DNA of 64,000 nucleotides from contig OY744519.1 of NCBI GenBank assembly GCA_963556195.1, positions 31,219,408-31,283,407 on the forward strand, given 5' to 3'. Source of the DNA: Sepiola atlantica (Eukaryota > Mollusca > Cephalopoda > Sepiida > Sepiolidae). Shown piece after piece: positions 44,501 to 50,579 of the stretch (positions within the stretch are counted from its first letter, which is position 1; each line of letters begins with the position of its first letter). A program made the position numbers and the translations under genes. The notes under the pieces are model-generated. The model was not told the DNA's origin and searched no databases. It saw only the letters and a list, made by a program, of their open reading frames with translations.

Positions 44501-45385
44501 GTTTATTTGTACCAAATATGGTTGGATTGCAGAAACGATCTGATTGTATGAACTTGCTATCGCTTAGCAATAAGAAGACAAAACTAATGCTTATTGCTAC
44601 CCCATTCACTCACATACACGCTACTAAAGAAATGTTACATTTTTTTGAGCATTCAAAAAAAAAAAAAAAATTATTTTAAGAACTAAATAAAATCTTAATT
44701 AAACTTTTAAAAGTAAATAAAATATTAAATCGTTTACCAAATGCTATTACTATTTCAAACTTAAACTCTTTCTCTTGAACATACATAACTTTCAATGAGA
44801 TAAACAGAAGATACGTTTAAGATGAGAATACGACACCTTCCGTCAAAAATGACCAAAAAATATTTCGTTTTACGAACAAATCAATGAAGCATTGAAAAAA
44901 TGATTTATAAAGTAATATTGAAGTAGCTGATAAATTAAAAAAACTGAATTCTGAATTGTTGACCGGTATCAAGCTTTGAAAGAAGCAGCAGCAGCGGCAG
45001 CAGCCGCTACTCTGTCTACTCCCTTTTTTTCACCTTATTTATTCCTCTCCTCCCCTTCTTCATACCGCAAATCGGGCTGAACACATGTATGTTTACTTTT
45101 ATTATATAGATTGCACGGGTAACATCTTTTTTGGGGGGGGGGGGGGAGGGGGGGGGAGGGAGGGGGGGGTAACCCTGTAGCTGGTTTTCTTTCGTTACAA
45201 TCTTAACAGTGTTTTGTTCATGTCTGCTGTCTGTTAGCATTCTAATAAAAAAAAAAAAAAATAAATATTTGAAATACTCACCTTCATCGATACGATGGAT
45301 GGAAGAATTGAAGATCATAATTGCAACAGCAAATATGACTCCAATCGTCACAAATGCTGCATGGATAGCCATATTTGAAGGTCAC
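24574..45385 (-). CDS. ERLIN: ERLIN gene, whole span (11 coding exons)
   Basis: Erlins are type II ER-membrane proteins of the SPFH/prohibitin superfamily. They form large ring complexes in cholesterol-rich ER domains, bind activated IP3 receptors and route them to ERAD through RNF170 (family knowledge). Seen here: eleven minus-strand exons with GT-AG junctions and matching phases sum to 969 nt, or 322 residues; human ERLIN2 is 339. An N-terminal hydrophobic segment (about residues 5-21) is followed by the SPFH domain (about 24-210), a Lys/Glu-rich coiled coil (about 190-275) and the conserved assembly motif [14 protein letters not shown] (294-307). The sequon in [10 protein letters not shown] puts Asn at residue 108, the glycosylated position known in human erlin-2. 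The tail after the assembly motif is shorter and different from vertebrate tails. A clear acceptor 13 nt before the ATG implies at least one upstream non-coding exon, not located. Whether it is ERLIN1 or ERLIN2 cannot be said; invertebrates usually have one erlin. Confidence 0.95.
25262..25368. repeat. Short tandem repeat (TTAGAAAACATTGCTG)
   Basis: About six diverged units of 16-19 bp, in ERLIN intron 10. Confidence 0.85.
25369..26470. other. Unassigned, less AT-rich block in ERLIN intron 10
   Basis: 25540-26000 is distinctly GC-richer (GATCGGATCGGATCGGGTCT). A minus-strand open frame at 25714-25983 (89 codons: [20 protein letters not shown]) looks protein-like but matches no family I recognise. 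It is probably a transposon remnant. Confidence 0.3.
26514..27240. other. Intronic AT-rich sequence
   Basis: Part of ERLIN intron 10; no element recognised. Confidence 0.35.
27270..27349 (-). CDS. ERLIN: ERLIN coding exon 10 (residues 249-275)
   Basis: An 80-nt exon with [20 protein letters not shown] and KEALSNK, aligning to the vertebrate stretch ending ADAECYTAMKIAEANK. It is the least conserved exon. The acceptor is GTTTCAG; the donor is the weak GTTTGT, and the polypurine block of intron 9 lies upstream of it. Confidence 0.88.
27755..28098. repeat. Polypurine tract in ERLIN intron 9
   Basis: About 340 bp almost purely A/G on the plus strand, irregular GGA/GGGAAA blocks. In the ERLIN transcript it reads as a long C/U tract just upstream of exon 10. 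It may form triplex DNA or bind polypyrimidine-binding factors (inference). Confidence 0.85.
28227..28478 (-). repeat. 81-bp tandem repeat copying the exon-9 edge and donor
   Basis: Anchor points at 28227, 28308, 28389 and 28470 are exactly 81 bp apart. Each unit carries, on the ERLIN sense strand, the last 22 nt of exon 9 (AAAAAAATTGCTG, then AAATTGAAG), a splice donor and about 59 nt of intron. Donors read GTGAAT in three copies and GTAAAT in the most distal one. Use of a downstream donor would add an in-frame TGA, so the extra donors are decoys or produce truncated messages. Confidence 0.92.
28479..28568 (-). CDS. ERLIN: ERLIN coding exon 9 (residues 219-249)
   Basis: A 90-nt exon with [20 protein letters not shown] and KKIAEIE, ending at a GTGAAT donor. 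Its last 22 nt plus the donor and following intron are repeated three more times downstream at an exact 81-bp spacing (see the repeat at 28227-28478). Only this first donor joins in frame to exon 10. Confidence 0.93.
29438..29730 (+). repeat. Dispersed repeat family B, copy 1
   Basis: TTTTATGGCATATCAACTCC, GGTTATTTAACGCCGAATCT, GCAAAAGGGAAAGGAAAAAC and CTTCAGACAGCCTGATCTGG recur in order at 36485-36760, with part of it at 25180-25230. No coding. It lies in ERLIN intron 8. Confidence 0.8.
29731..30480. other. Unassigned sequence in ERLIN intron 8
   Basis: Nothing recognised. Confidence 0.3.
30495..30575 (-). mobile_element. tRNA-like (SINE head) sequence
   Basis: The minus strand has an A-box-like TGGCAGTGATGA and a B-box-like GTTTGAATCC about 40 nt apart. 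No cloverleaf was established; it may be a decayed tRNA-derived SINE. Confidence 0.3.
30721..30812 (-). CDS. ERLIN: ERLIN coding exon 8 (residues 188-219)
   Basis: A 92-nt exon with [20 protein letters not shown] and ETERKKAII, the beginning of the charged coiled coil. The acceptor is TATTTAG and the donor GTATGC. Confidence 0.95.
31062..31570. other. Unassigned repeat-like block in ERLIN intron 7
   Basis: Contains an internal duplication on the plus strand: TTTCAGAGAAATTGAATGGA (31308) and TTTCAGAGAAATTCAATGGA (31471), each after a GGGGC-run and CCAGATTTTT/CCAGAATTTT. It is an old tandem unit of about 160 bp. No gene. Confidence 0.5.
31755..31887 (-). CDS. ERLIN: ERLIN coding exon 7 (residues 144-188)
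   Basis: A 133-nt exon with [36 protein letters not shown] and two bases of the following Met codon. It forms the C-terminal half of the SPFH domain. The acceptor is TTTTTTTAG and the donor GTAAGC. Confidence 0.96.
32230..33120. other. Unassigned sequence in ERLIN intron 6
   Basis: 32700-32980 is a diverged copy of 29180-29420 (ATTCTTGTAAAA, CCTTGTAAAATTTTACTC, GATGGAATCGGAGGAAAATT). Otherwise nothing recognised. Confidence 0.4.
33175..33300 (-). CDS. ERLIN: ERLIN coding exon 6 (residues 102-144)
   Basis: A 126-nt exon encoding [14 protein letters not shown], then [20 protein letters not shown]. It is nearly identical to vertebrate erlins and includes the N-glycosylation sequon NYT at residue 108. 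The acceptor is TTTTTTCAG and the donor GTAAGT. Confidence 0.97.
33838..33990 (+). repeat. Foldback repeat family A, copy 5 (partial)
   Basis: GATTATTTGGATTATTCCGA, then CTACTTTTCTCATTTTGG (left arm), followed by the inverted core GTAGATTGTTCTCATTCCGT. The right arm is missing, replaced by LINE sequence. Confidence 0.65.
33990..34475 (+). mobile_element. LINE reverse-transcriptase C-terminal fragment
   Basis: Reads [40 protein letters not shown] and, after a frameshift, [20 protein letters not shown]. These are hallmark motifs of RTE/jockey-like LINE ORF2 C-termini (LLYGCETWTL…ALRRIL…W.GLS). There is one stop and at least one frameshift. It lies in ERLIN intron 5. Confidence 0.88.
34585..34720 (+). 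mobile_element. LINE 3' tail, plus orientation (family E)
   Basis: Reads …[13 protein letters not shown] and stop, with the UTR TATAAATCGGGCCCCTATCA. It is the inverse partner of the adjacent minus-strand copy, giving tail-to-tail LINE ends. Confidence 0.55.
34730..35094 (-). mobile_element. LINE ORF2 C-terminus (family E, copy 3)
   Basis: The minus strand encodes [53 protein letters not shown] and [15 protein letters not shown], then stop. The SFFPR..LWNSLP motif is a classic LINE (CR1/L2-type) terminus. Best-preserved copy in the window; other copies are at 365, 21386 and 38440. Confidence 0.85.
35111..35172 (-). CDS. ERLIN: ERLIN coding exon 5 (residues 81-102)
   Basis: A 62-nt exon that completes the split Ser codon, then [20 protein letters not shown]. 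This is the SPFH core strand with the hallmark [14 protein letters not shown]. The acceptor is TTTATAG and the donor GTAAGT. Confidence 0.95.
35375..35700 (+). repeat. Foldback repeat family A, copy 6 (best preserved)
   Basis: The left arm TTTTGAGATGAGGATTGATT…GGACTACTGTTCTCATCTTG and the right arm AAGATGAGAGCAGTAGTTCG…AATCCAAA are inverse. The core carries CTACCCGGTCATAGCTGACA and GGATTAAATAAAGGGTTCCG. Next to the left arm a B-box-like GGTTCAAATTA is visible. Confidence 0.88.
36301..36347 (-). CDS. ERLIN: ERLIN coding exon 4 (residues 66-81)
   Basis: A 47-nt exon encoding [15 protein letters not shown] plus two bases of a Ser codon. These residues are identical to the vertebrate erlin stretch. 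The acceptor is CTTTAG and the donor GTAAAC. Confidence 0.95.
36485..36760 (+). repeat. Dispersed repeat family B, copy 2
   Basis: Collinear with 29438-29730 (TTTTATGGCATATCAACCCT … CAGGTATCTTCAGACAGCCT). It lies in ERLIN intron 3. Confidence 0.8.
37440..37700 (+). repeat. Dispersed repeat family G, copy 2 (partial)
   Basis: Shares CACTTTTATGTCCTCTTAAA, AAACCTTATGTCTAGAATTC and GGGTCTTAAGAAGAAATTG with 6601-7270 and 56440-57040. The 3' half is absent. Confidence 0.75.
37940..38179 (+). pseudogene. Mariner-type transposase N-terminal fragment
   Basis: Reads [20 protein letters not shown], then [20 protein letters not shown] and EISKV, matching the helix-turn-helix region of mariner transposases (…VQRWFQKFRSGDENLEDE…LDNDQLKALVEQNP..TVREI). 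The catalytic DD(D/E) part is missing. In ERLIN intron 3. Confidence 0.85.
38440..38650 (-). mobile_element. LINE ORF2 C-terminus (family E, copy 4)
   Basis: The minus strand reads [20 protein letters not shown], then [16 protein letters not shown] and [11 protein letters not shown], the same LINE terminus as at 34845. In ERLIN intron 3. Confidence 0.8.
38976..39056 (-). CDS. ERLIN: ERLIN coding exon 3 (residues 39-65)
   Basis: An 81-nt, phase 0-0 exon that starts [12 protein letters not shown] and ends ITSFRSVQ. It matches the start of the erlin SPFH domain ([20 protein letters not shown] in vertebrates). The acceptor is TTTTTTTTAG and the donor GTAAGT. Confidence 0.95.
39090..39430 (-). 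mobile_element. LINE reverse-transcriptase 3' fragment (family D, copy 3)
   Basis: Nucleotide-level match to 780-1130, including TTTTAGAAATTGACTTCCAA, CCAGGTCTTTATCTCAATTC and TCTGCACACATCTCCCTATA. It is in ERLIN intron 2, about 35 bp upstream of exon 3. Confidence 0.85.
39480..39840. other. AT-rich intronic sequence
   Basis: Part of ERLIN intron 2; nothing recognised. Confidence 0.4.
39855..39877 (-). CDS. ERLIN: ERLIN coding exon 2, 23-nt microexon (residues 31-38)
   Basis: Only 23 nt, between a TTTTAAG acceptor and a GTGAGT donor. It supplies the rest of the Gly codon and then HVGVYYR, exactly the family sequence missing between exon 1 (…DEG) and exon 3 (GGALLT…). Phase and content both fit, so this is a real microexon despite its size. 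It is flanked by introns of about 5.4 kb and 0.8 kb. Confidence 0.92.
40140..40440 (+). pseudogene. Tc1/mariner-like transposase N-terminal fragment
   Basis: Reads [56 protein letters not shown]. This resembles the paired helix-turn-helix of a Tc/mariner lineage (KFEKTGSV…RSGRP…VHRILK..LKL..Y..Q). Its C-terminal counterpart may be the piece at 44010-44510, the element being split by later insertions. Confidence 0.7.
40600..41700. other. Unassigned sequence in ERLIN intron 1
   Basis: Has an internal direct repeat: AAATGGTTAATAATTAAGCT with TGG..TAACAAAATG at about 40765-40800 and 41010-41040. Two fragments resembling the tail of family C (CCACGGTGGGAGGGAGGTAA) are seen. No gene. Confidence 0.4.
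41712..42135 (+). repeat. Foldback repeat family A, copy 7, carrying a tRNA-like insert
   Basis: The left arm GAACTACTATTCTCATCTTA…GTTTCGGCCGATGTAACCCC is inverse to the right arm GGTTACATCAGACAAAACGT…GCAGTAGTCCGAATAATCCA. The core CCCGGTCATGGCTGACGGAA is kept. A tRNA-like segment sits between the left arm and the core. Confidence 0.85.
41842..41930 (+). mobile_element. tRNA-like SINE head inside family A copy 7
   Basis: The A box TGGCGCAATGGA (41848-41859) and B box GGTTCAATCC (41912-41921) are correctly ordered about 52 nt apart. The A-box segment is as in eukaryotic tRNA-Arg (GTGGCGCAATGGATA). No intact acceptor pairing seen. It is a tRNA-derived retroposon or pseudogene. Confidence 0.6.
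42145..42447 (-). pseudogene. Ty3/Gypsy-type gag fragment
   Basis: The minus strand encodes [40 protein letters not shown] and [12 protein letters not shown]. This is the capsid-like region of LTR-retrotransposon Gag (…QPGESVDVFLAELR.L…GLP..V.Q.L.A.SRMD…LL.RAR.IM). Only about 100 residues survive; no protease, reverse transcriptase or integrase is seen nearby. The N-terminal few codons of the open frame belong to the adjacent LINE tail. Confidence 0.7.
42448..42560 (+). mobile_element. LINE 3' tail (family E)
   Basis: [14 protein letters not shown] and stop, then the UTR TATAAATCTGTTCCCTACCA, inverse of 21386-21450. It joins directly to the Gypsy gag remnant. Confidence 0.6.
42850..43095 (+). 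mobile_element. U2-headed SINE family C, copy 4 (long body)
   Basis: Carries GTCCTGTGCAGTTCTAGGAG, CCCAGGCTTTGCCTTCTCAC, GGGGTTAGTTTATTGCTAAT, GGGCTGCCCAGGCAATTTTT and the tail GACCTTGTGTGCC, GTGGGAGAGAGATAAATAAA. The head is diverged (GTGTGAGGTATGGTCCTGTG), so U2 ancestry is inferred from the other copies. Confidence 0.6.
43225..43445 (+). mobile_element. U2-headed SINE family C, copy 5
   Basis: Same body as copy 4 (CCCAGGCTTTGCCTTC, AGAAGGGGTTAATTTATTGC, GGGAATGCC) and tail GACCTTGTGTCTAACCTCCT, GAGAGGTAAATAAA. It lies only about 130 bp from copy 4. Confidence 0.65.
43580..43880 (+). pseudogene. Mariner-like transposase C-terminal fragment (copy 1)
   Basis: The frames [20 protein letters not shown], then SKQSQDLI, are a decayed version of the copy at 44010. 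Frameshifts and stops throughout. Confidence 0.55.
44010..44515 (+). pseudogene. Mariner-like transposase C-terminal fragment (copy 2)
   Basis: Reads [60 protein letters not shown]. It follows the family pattern FPG.LISR.GD..WP..SPDL.PPDFFLWGYLK..VY.N.P.TLEELK..I...I..IP, including the region of the last catalytic aspartate. It is about 500 bp downstream of a more decayed copy. Confidence 0.75.
45129..45169. repeat. Poly(G) tract, quadruplex-capable
   Basis: About 40 nt nearly all G on the plus strand with single A interruptions, in ERLIN intron 1 about 110 bp downstream of exon 1 in the sense direction (C-rich in the transcript). Confidence 0.9.
45282..45372 (-). CDS. ERLIN: ERLIN coding exon 1 (residues 1-31)
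   Basis: Encodes the start methionine, an Ala/Val/Ile-rich membrane anchor and the conserved HRIDEG motif (HKIEEG in vertebrates). It ends one base into the Gly codon at a GTGAGT donor. The ATG is the only one compatible with the acceptor at 45386/45385, which leaves 13 nt of 5' UTR in this exon. The ER anchor and no cleavable signal fit the family. Confidence 0.93.
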
Positions 45386-45400
45386 CTACAATAAATGTAA
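45386..45400 (-). promoter_or_regulatory. Splice acceptor in ERLIN 5' UTR
   Basis: A T-rich tract followed by TTGTAG lies 13 nt before the ATG. No in-frame upstream coding is needed, so an untranslated exon further upstream (beyond 45.4 kb) is implied but not identified. Confidence 0.6.
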
Positions 45401-45478
45401 AAATAAATACATTTTAGGATTCTACCTCTTAAAATGATTTGTTTGCTTTTATCCGTTTGTCAAACTCCTGCTTAAAAG

Positions 45479-45921
45479 AGAATTCGGTGCTCATTTTTAT
45501 TGAGATTCAAGTGAAATATGGCAGTTCAAAATAAAATAACAGCAAAACAAACTTATAGATATACTTATCAGTGAAAACTATTAGTGTAAACCAAAAATTA
45601 CGGAAAATTATCGAGTAGAATTTTAATAAAAAATAAAATTAATTTACTATTCGTAGTCGACGAATAAGAATGGCATTCGCATCAAGTCAACATGGCGTAG
45701 AAGATTATCTCTCTTCTTCCAATATGAAGACGCCACGCGGTCTTGTCATTTGGATAATAAATTAATTTTATTTTTTAGTAAAATTCTACTCGATAATTTT
45801 CCATAATTTTTGGTGTACACTAATAGTTTTCACTGATAAGTATATTTATAAGTTTTGCTGTTATTTTATTTTCAACTGCCATATTTCACTTGAGTCAATA
45901 AAAATAAGCACCAACAATTCT
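45479..45921. repeat. Large foldback element, arms about 150-165 bp
   Basis: The left arm (GAATTCGGTGCTCATTTTTA…AATTATCGAGTAGAATTTTA) is inverse to the right arm (TAAAATTCTACTCGATAATT…AAAATAAGCACCAACAATTC). The unpaired centre 45645-45755 holds CATCAAGTCAACATGGCGTA. It lies immediately upstream of ERLIN exon 1. Confidence 0.88.
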
Positions 45922-46109
45922 AAGAATATTGGATTCATTTAAATCACCAAGATTGTTCTGTCAGTCCAACTTCTCAACAATATGGAGAGATTGTCTTAGT
46001 GCACGGAGACTGGGCGAACATGAAATATTTATTTTTATCAAATAATTATATCACATTAACTCATTATGTATCACGCTGCTTTTTTGTTAACATTTCTGTT
46101 TACATGGGT

Positions 46110-46334
46110 AATACCATTAAATAAATGGTTAATTTAGTCCATGGGGCTGGGGATAAACAATGGAAACCACAAACTGAAAAATGAGAATCGTACAGTATTC
46201 GAACTTGCAGTCCATCTTTTAGGGACATCACCTAACAAGCTGAATGGAAACGTTGATCCCATTTTTCACTTAGTGTTTTCTTTGTTTATCCCCAGCCACG
46301 TGGACTAAATTAACTATTTATTTAATGTGGTATT
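46110..46334. repeat. Foldback element, 225 bp
   Basis: AATACCATTAAATAAATGGT…GGGGCTGGGGATAAACA is mirrored by TGTTTATCCCCAGCCACGTG…ATTTATTTAATGTGGTATT. The centre, read on the minus strand, has a B-box-like AGTTCGAATAC, a possible tRNA-derived core. Confidence 0.85.
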
Positions 46335-46379
46335 TTTTATTTTTCTGTATGGAAATAGCTCCAGACAAGGCATGAAGCC

Positions 46380-46860
46380 ACTAGATGTAAGGAGCTAAAA
46401 AAAAAAAAAAATACCAATTCAAGATCAAAAACTAGCCTACAATAAGTTTTAGATAGATTCCGACTCAGAAAACAGCAATTCTTCCCCCTTTGTCACAAAC
46501 ATCGCTTATGGAATGTGAGGACTAAAGGACAAAATAAGTGAAGCGAGAGTTACGAGGCTGCTGAAAGTAAACCCAAGGTTCACTTTATACTCTCCTTACC
46601 CACACAAATACAAGTGTCAACAAAAAAAATGAATTCCAATCCTAATCATATTAACTCACTAGCTGGATTTACCCGGTATTACCCGGGAATAAGAAAAAAA
46701 GACTAACTTCTTTATGAAAAAACAAAAAAATTATAAAGTTCCTTTCCATATTTGAAGCTAATTGATTAATAGCAAAGAACAAATAATAATAATGCGTAAT
46801 TAATGTGGAGGCGAGAAACACGCATGCTTGAAGTCACATAATTTAATTAATATATACATT
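46380..46860. other. Unassigned sequence with hairpin motif
   Basis: At 46663-46692 the motif CTAGCTGGATTTACCCGGTA, TTACCCGGGAA belongs to the dispersed hairpin repeat. GGAGGCGAGAAAC downstream recurs at 63823. No gene. Confidence 0.4.
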
Positions 46861-46867
46861 TTCTTGA

Positions 46868-47139
46868 AGAACTTCAGGGAAAGAACTTAAGGGAAAGAAC
46901 TTCAGGGAAAGAACTTCAGGGAAAGAACTTCAGGGAAAGAACTTCAGGGAAAGAACTTCAGGGAAAGAACTTCAGGGAAAGAACTTCAGGGAAAGAACTT
47001 CAGGGAAAGAACTTCAGGGAAAGAACTTCAGGGAAAGAACTTCAGGGAAAGAACTTCAGGGAAAGAACTTCAGGGAAAGAACTTCAGGGAAAGAACTTCA
47101 GGGAAAGAACTTCAGGGAAAGAACTTCAGGGAAAGAACT
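46868..47139. repeat. 14-bp minisatellite (GAACTTCAGGGAAA)n
   Basis: About 19 near-perfect units, with one early variant (CTTAAGGG). The homogeneity suggests recent expansion. Confidence 0.97.
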
Positions 47140-47960
47140 CAGTATTATTGCACATGATAACTTCCCTTTTAATCTGCTTTGGTGAGCAAGGTAAAATGTC
47201 TCCACTAACAGTTTTCTTAGCCGGAATATGTATTTTCAATAAAATAAAAACTGCAGTTAAGTAAAATATATTCATGCTAGGAGAGTTTGAATTACCTTCG
47301 GTCTCTCTGTAAAAGGGTTTGTTAGGACAACCTGACATAAGGATACTTACCCCTACAAGTAAACCCTGACCAAATATTTAAAAAAAGCATAGTATTTGAA
47401 GCCCAAATAAGATCCCCTCGACATGGTTATACATTGGCTCATACGAGGAATGGTGCATCTTCTAGTGATGTTACCTCAAGTAACAGCACTTAGTCGGATA
47501 CTTCACCAGACTAGATGAATTCTTGTCCTGGAATCCGGTAAGACCAAGAGACCACAAGAAATATATACTGTAACATAATTATCTGGTCAATTGGGGAGAG
47601 GAAAATTAATGTTCTTAACTTCTTTACTAACTACACATTTGACAGGTAAAGAGAACTTTAATGGAATATTCAAATATCTATGTATCTCATGTAGAGATCA
47701 AGTGTTAGCCCCAGAAAAGGGCCCTTTGATTTCTGAGAACTTCGACTGAAGTAAAATGGAAAAAAAATAAATAAATAAGTGGTTATTAAGTTCCGACGAA
47801 TTGGATTAATTATTGCAATTACTTTATTGAAGAGTTTACTATTCCTCTGAACACTTCATATTTAAATAGAGAAAGATTTTCTAAACAAATATTAACATAA
47901 TATCTATCGCCGATTGGCCTGGAAAATTGAAAATTAAATTTTCTTGAAACAAAAATGGAA
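47140..47960. other. Unassigned sequence
   Basis: No gene or clear repeat recognised. Confidence 0.35.
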
Positions 47961-47974
47961 ATCACTAATCTGAT

Positions 47975-48568
47975 TTAAATATGTGAGATCAGGCCAATCA
48001 ATCCCCCCCCCCCCCCTGGCCAACCCTTCCTCACCTTGGTAGGGGCATGGCAACGTGGTAGTATCAGAGATACCCGGCTAACACGGCCCTGGTGAAAATC
48101 CGGATATACATCAGGATTTGTCATCATATGATCATCTTTGAATATGTGTGTGACAAGCAGAGAACAGCAAATCCATGCTGAAAACTGCCATTCTTTTTTG
48201 TTCTTGATCAAACCTTCTCCAACTTTGCAAGCAATTGCTGGACTTTGCTGTGTTGAGGGCAAAAACCTGCAATTTTGCCACTCTAACAAATGAGTACATT
48301 CGAAAGATATGGAGGGGGGAAAACACAAAAATCTCCGTAAAATTTGTAATGTGGAAACCACAAATGACATAAGAACTTCTCTTGTTGTATATGAGATGGC
48401 GGGGGGGGGGGGGGTTAAATCGTTCAAGTACAACTGTAACAAATGGTTGTCAAGATCAAAGAGCGAGTCAGGTTTGACAAAAACATGAACGGGGAAAGCG
48501 TAAGTAAAGAATAAATGAGGAATTAAGAAACATTTTGGTAGTAAGAAATTGACTAGGAAGCCGGTCAA
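47975..48568 (-). other. 197-codon open frame, unrecognised
   Basis: Long for this AT-rich DNA, but with proline and glycine runs that come from poly(C)/poly(G) tracts. Another frame of the plus strand is also largely open over 48130-48550. Most likely a transposon remnant with fortuitous openness; no domain recognised. Confidence 0.2.
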
Positions 48569-48889
48569 AAACTACATGGGAGTTTTAAAATGATTACTTA
48601 AAGCAAACTGAGGTTGTATCTCTCCTTCCACCACAATCGTGCCATGACAATGACACAGATAAAATAAAAGATTGTCGTAATCATTTATCGTGTTGATTAG
48701 TTAAAATTAACAGCAACTGCACCGACAAGTTTTAAACGAGATAACCATCATGATCATAGTCATCCGAAGAACAGTCCTGCGGAAACAATGGAATCCTGAA
48801 GCAGAGCCACTAGGCGACCACAATGATATATAACACTGTCTCTCCTTAATCTTTGTTGTAGCTCAGATAGTAGAATAAAACCGGTATCG

Positions 48890-49155
48890 TCCGGGCCTTT
48901 GGGTCTGGATTTGCGCCGGTCTATTGGGGGTTGCTGGTCCTGTGCAGTTCTAGGAGGTGCACCCTCCCAGGCTTTGCCTCCCCTCTTTGGGGAGGAGTAA
49001 GTTTATTGCTTACTGTCTGAGGCGCCCCTACCGGGGAATGCCGACGGGGCTGCCCAGGCAATTTTTAAACAGCCAGAGTGTTCAAATTCTCGAGCACTGG
49101 CTTATCTAATCCCACTTTCCCGACCTTGTGGGAGGTGATAAATAAAAGTAGAGAG
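48890..49155 (+). mobile_element. U2-headed SINE family C, copy 6 (fullest body)
   Basis: GTCCTGTGCAGTTCTAGGAG, CCCAGGCTTTGCCTCCCCTC, GGGGAATGCCGACGGGGCTG, CCCAGGCAATTTTTAAACAG, TCCCACTTTCCCGACCTTGT and GGGAGGTGATAAATAAAAG. The head shows GGGCCTTTGGGTCTGG, a weak echo of U2 GGCCTTTTGGCTAAG. Confidence 0.65.
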
Positions 49156-49257
49156 CAGCATTTGGCTTTATAGTGCCTTGGCTAGGTTAGTCTCCTTAGT
49201 TAAAGAACTGCCAGCCATTTAAATTTTTTTTGATCTGTGATGATCAGCTTAAATAGT

Positions 49258-49501
49258 GCGATGCCAGTGACGTAACTGACCCGTAATCAATGTCATATTT
49301 TTGGTACTTTGTATTCAAATAGACCAGTTTTATTTTGTCAAAAAAATATTATTTACATATCCATCAAATGAGATTAAATTTCGATTCTCATTTGATGGAT
49401 ATGTAAATAATATTTTTTTGACAAAATAAAACTGGTCTATTTGAATACAAAGTACCAAAAACATGACATTGATTACGGGTTAGTTACGTCACTGGCATCG
49501 C
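49258..49501. repeat. Near-perfect palindrome, two 116-bp arms
   Basis: The left arm 49258-49373 (GCGATGCCAGTGACGTAACT…CCATCAAATGAGA) and right arm 49386-49501 are almost identical inverses around a 12-bp loop; I see only a few mismatches. There is no coding. It is a foldback MITE capable of a very stable hairpin. Confidence 0.97.
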
Positions 49502-49559
49502 AGATCCACCGAGTCAGTCTGCAAGTAGGTCAGAACCAATTCATAAAACCGTTTTTTTT

Positions 49560-50530
49560 TCTTACAGAAAACAACTTTCATAAAAACAAATTTTAGATAT
49601 AGGAAAAAGTTTATAAAATAAAAATATTTTGCTTATAACATCCTATCCTCTTTTTTAAGGAGTGTCGATAGAGCAGGCATGAGCAACGGGAATTTCTGAA
49701 TGGCACACTCAGAAATCTAAGGAAAACAATGCGCATTAAAATTATCTATTTTGCATTCAAAACAATTTCTGTAAAAACAAAATAATTTTTTCAAATCAAT
49801 CTTACAAGTTTTATATAATTTTTTTTTTTTTTGTGTACTTGTAAGGAATGAGCACCCATAGATTTCAGTTCTTATGGAGTCAGTTCCAAATATTAACAAA
49901 GAATCGAGAGTTAGTCCCGGAAATTGCCTAAGCAGTTTACGATTAGGGGGAAGGGTTTTTTTTATGAGGATTAAAACTTTTTAAAACCTAACCTAACTCT
50001 TCACATGCTTCATGTCTACTTTTTTACATTTTTTTTTGTGGCTTTCAAATCGTAAACTGTTTCAGTCATTTCCAGAACTGACCGCATAAGAACTGATATC
50101 CTTGGGTGCCCATTTCTTACAAGTACCTTTTTTTTAGATATTGAATTATCTGACCTAAATGGCACTATTCCGAATTTGTGACCATGGGCTGCCATCAATG
50201 GACTGTTTCTCTTACACCAAACGGTCATAAACAACATTTTAAGTTTAATTTAGGCAGTTTCAAACCAATATAAATATAAATGATTGCACACTAAAAATAA
50301 TTAAATTAAGAAAAAATCATTTTTTTTTTTTAAATTCAAATTATTGGATGATTTTTAGTAATCAAGTAAAAATTCCATTCTTACTTGATTTTTAATTTTC
50401 ATTAAAAAAAAAAATATTCCAACAAATTTTAATAAATTTTAATTATAAAATTTTACCTGTAAAAGATTTTATGACTTTAAAAAAAAATTCTTTTTTAATC
50501 ATGACCATTTGGTACAATTCAATATCCACC
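49560..50530. other. Unassigned AT-rich sequence with inverted similarity
   Basis: Segment 49840-49920 (TGTACTTGTAAGGAATGAGC, AGTTCTTATGGAGTCAGTTC) is inversely similar to 50055-50130 (CCAGAACTGACCGCATAAGA, CTTACAAGTACCT), indicating a decayed foldback of roughly 430 bp. Confidence 0.5.

Positions 50531-50578
<48 letters not shown>

Positions 50579-50579
<1 letters not shown>

Noticed and set aside
45016..45281. Extension of ERLIN exon 1 as a 118-codon single-exon protein
   Set aside because: The frame beyond 45282 runs through a GTGAGT donor into poly(T) and poly(C/G) intron sequence; erlin homology continues only in the next exon.
47975..48568. 197-codon minus-strand frame as a gene
   Set aside because: Pro and Gly runs derive from homopolymer tracts, the opposite strand is also open, and no family is recognised; kept only as an unrecognised open frame.
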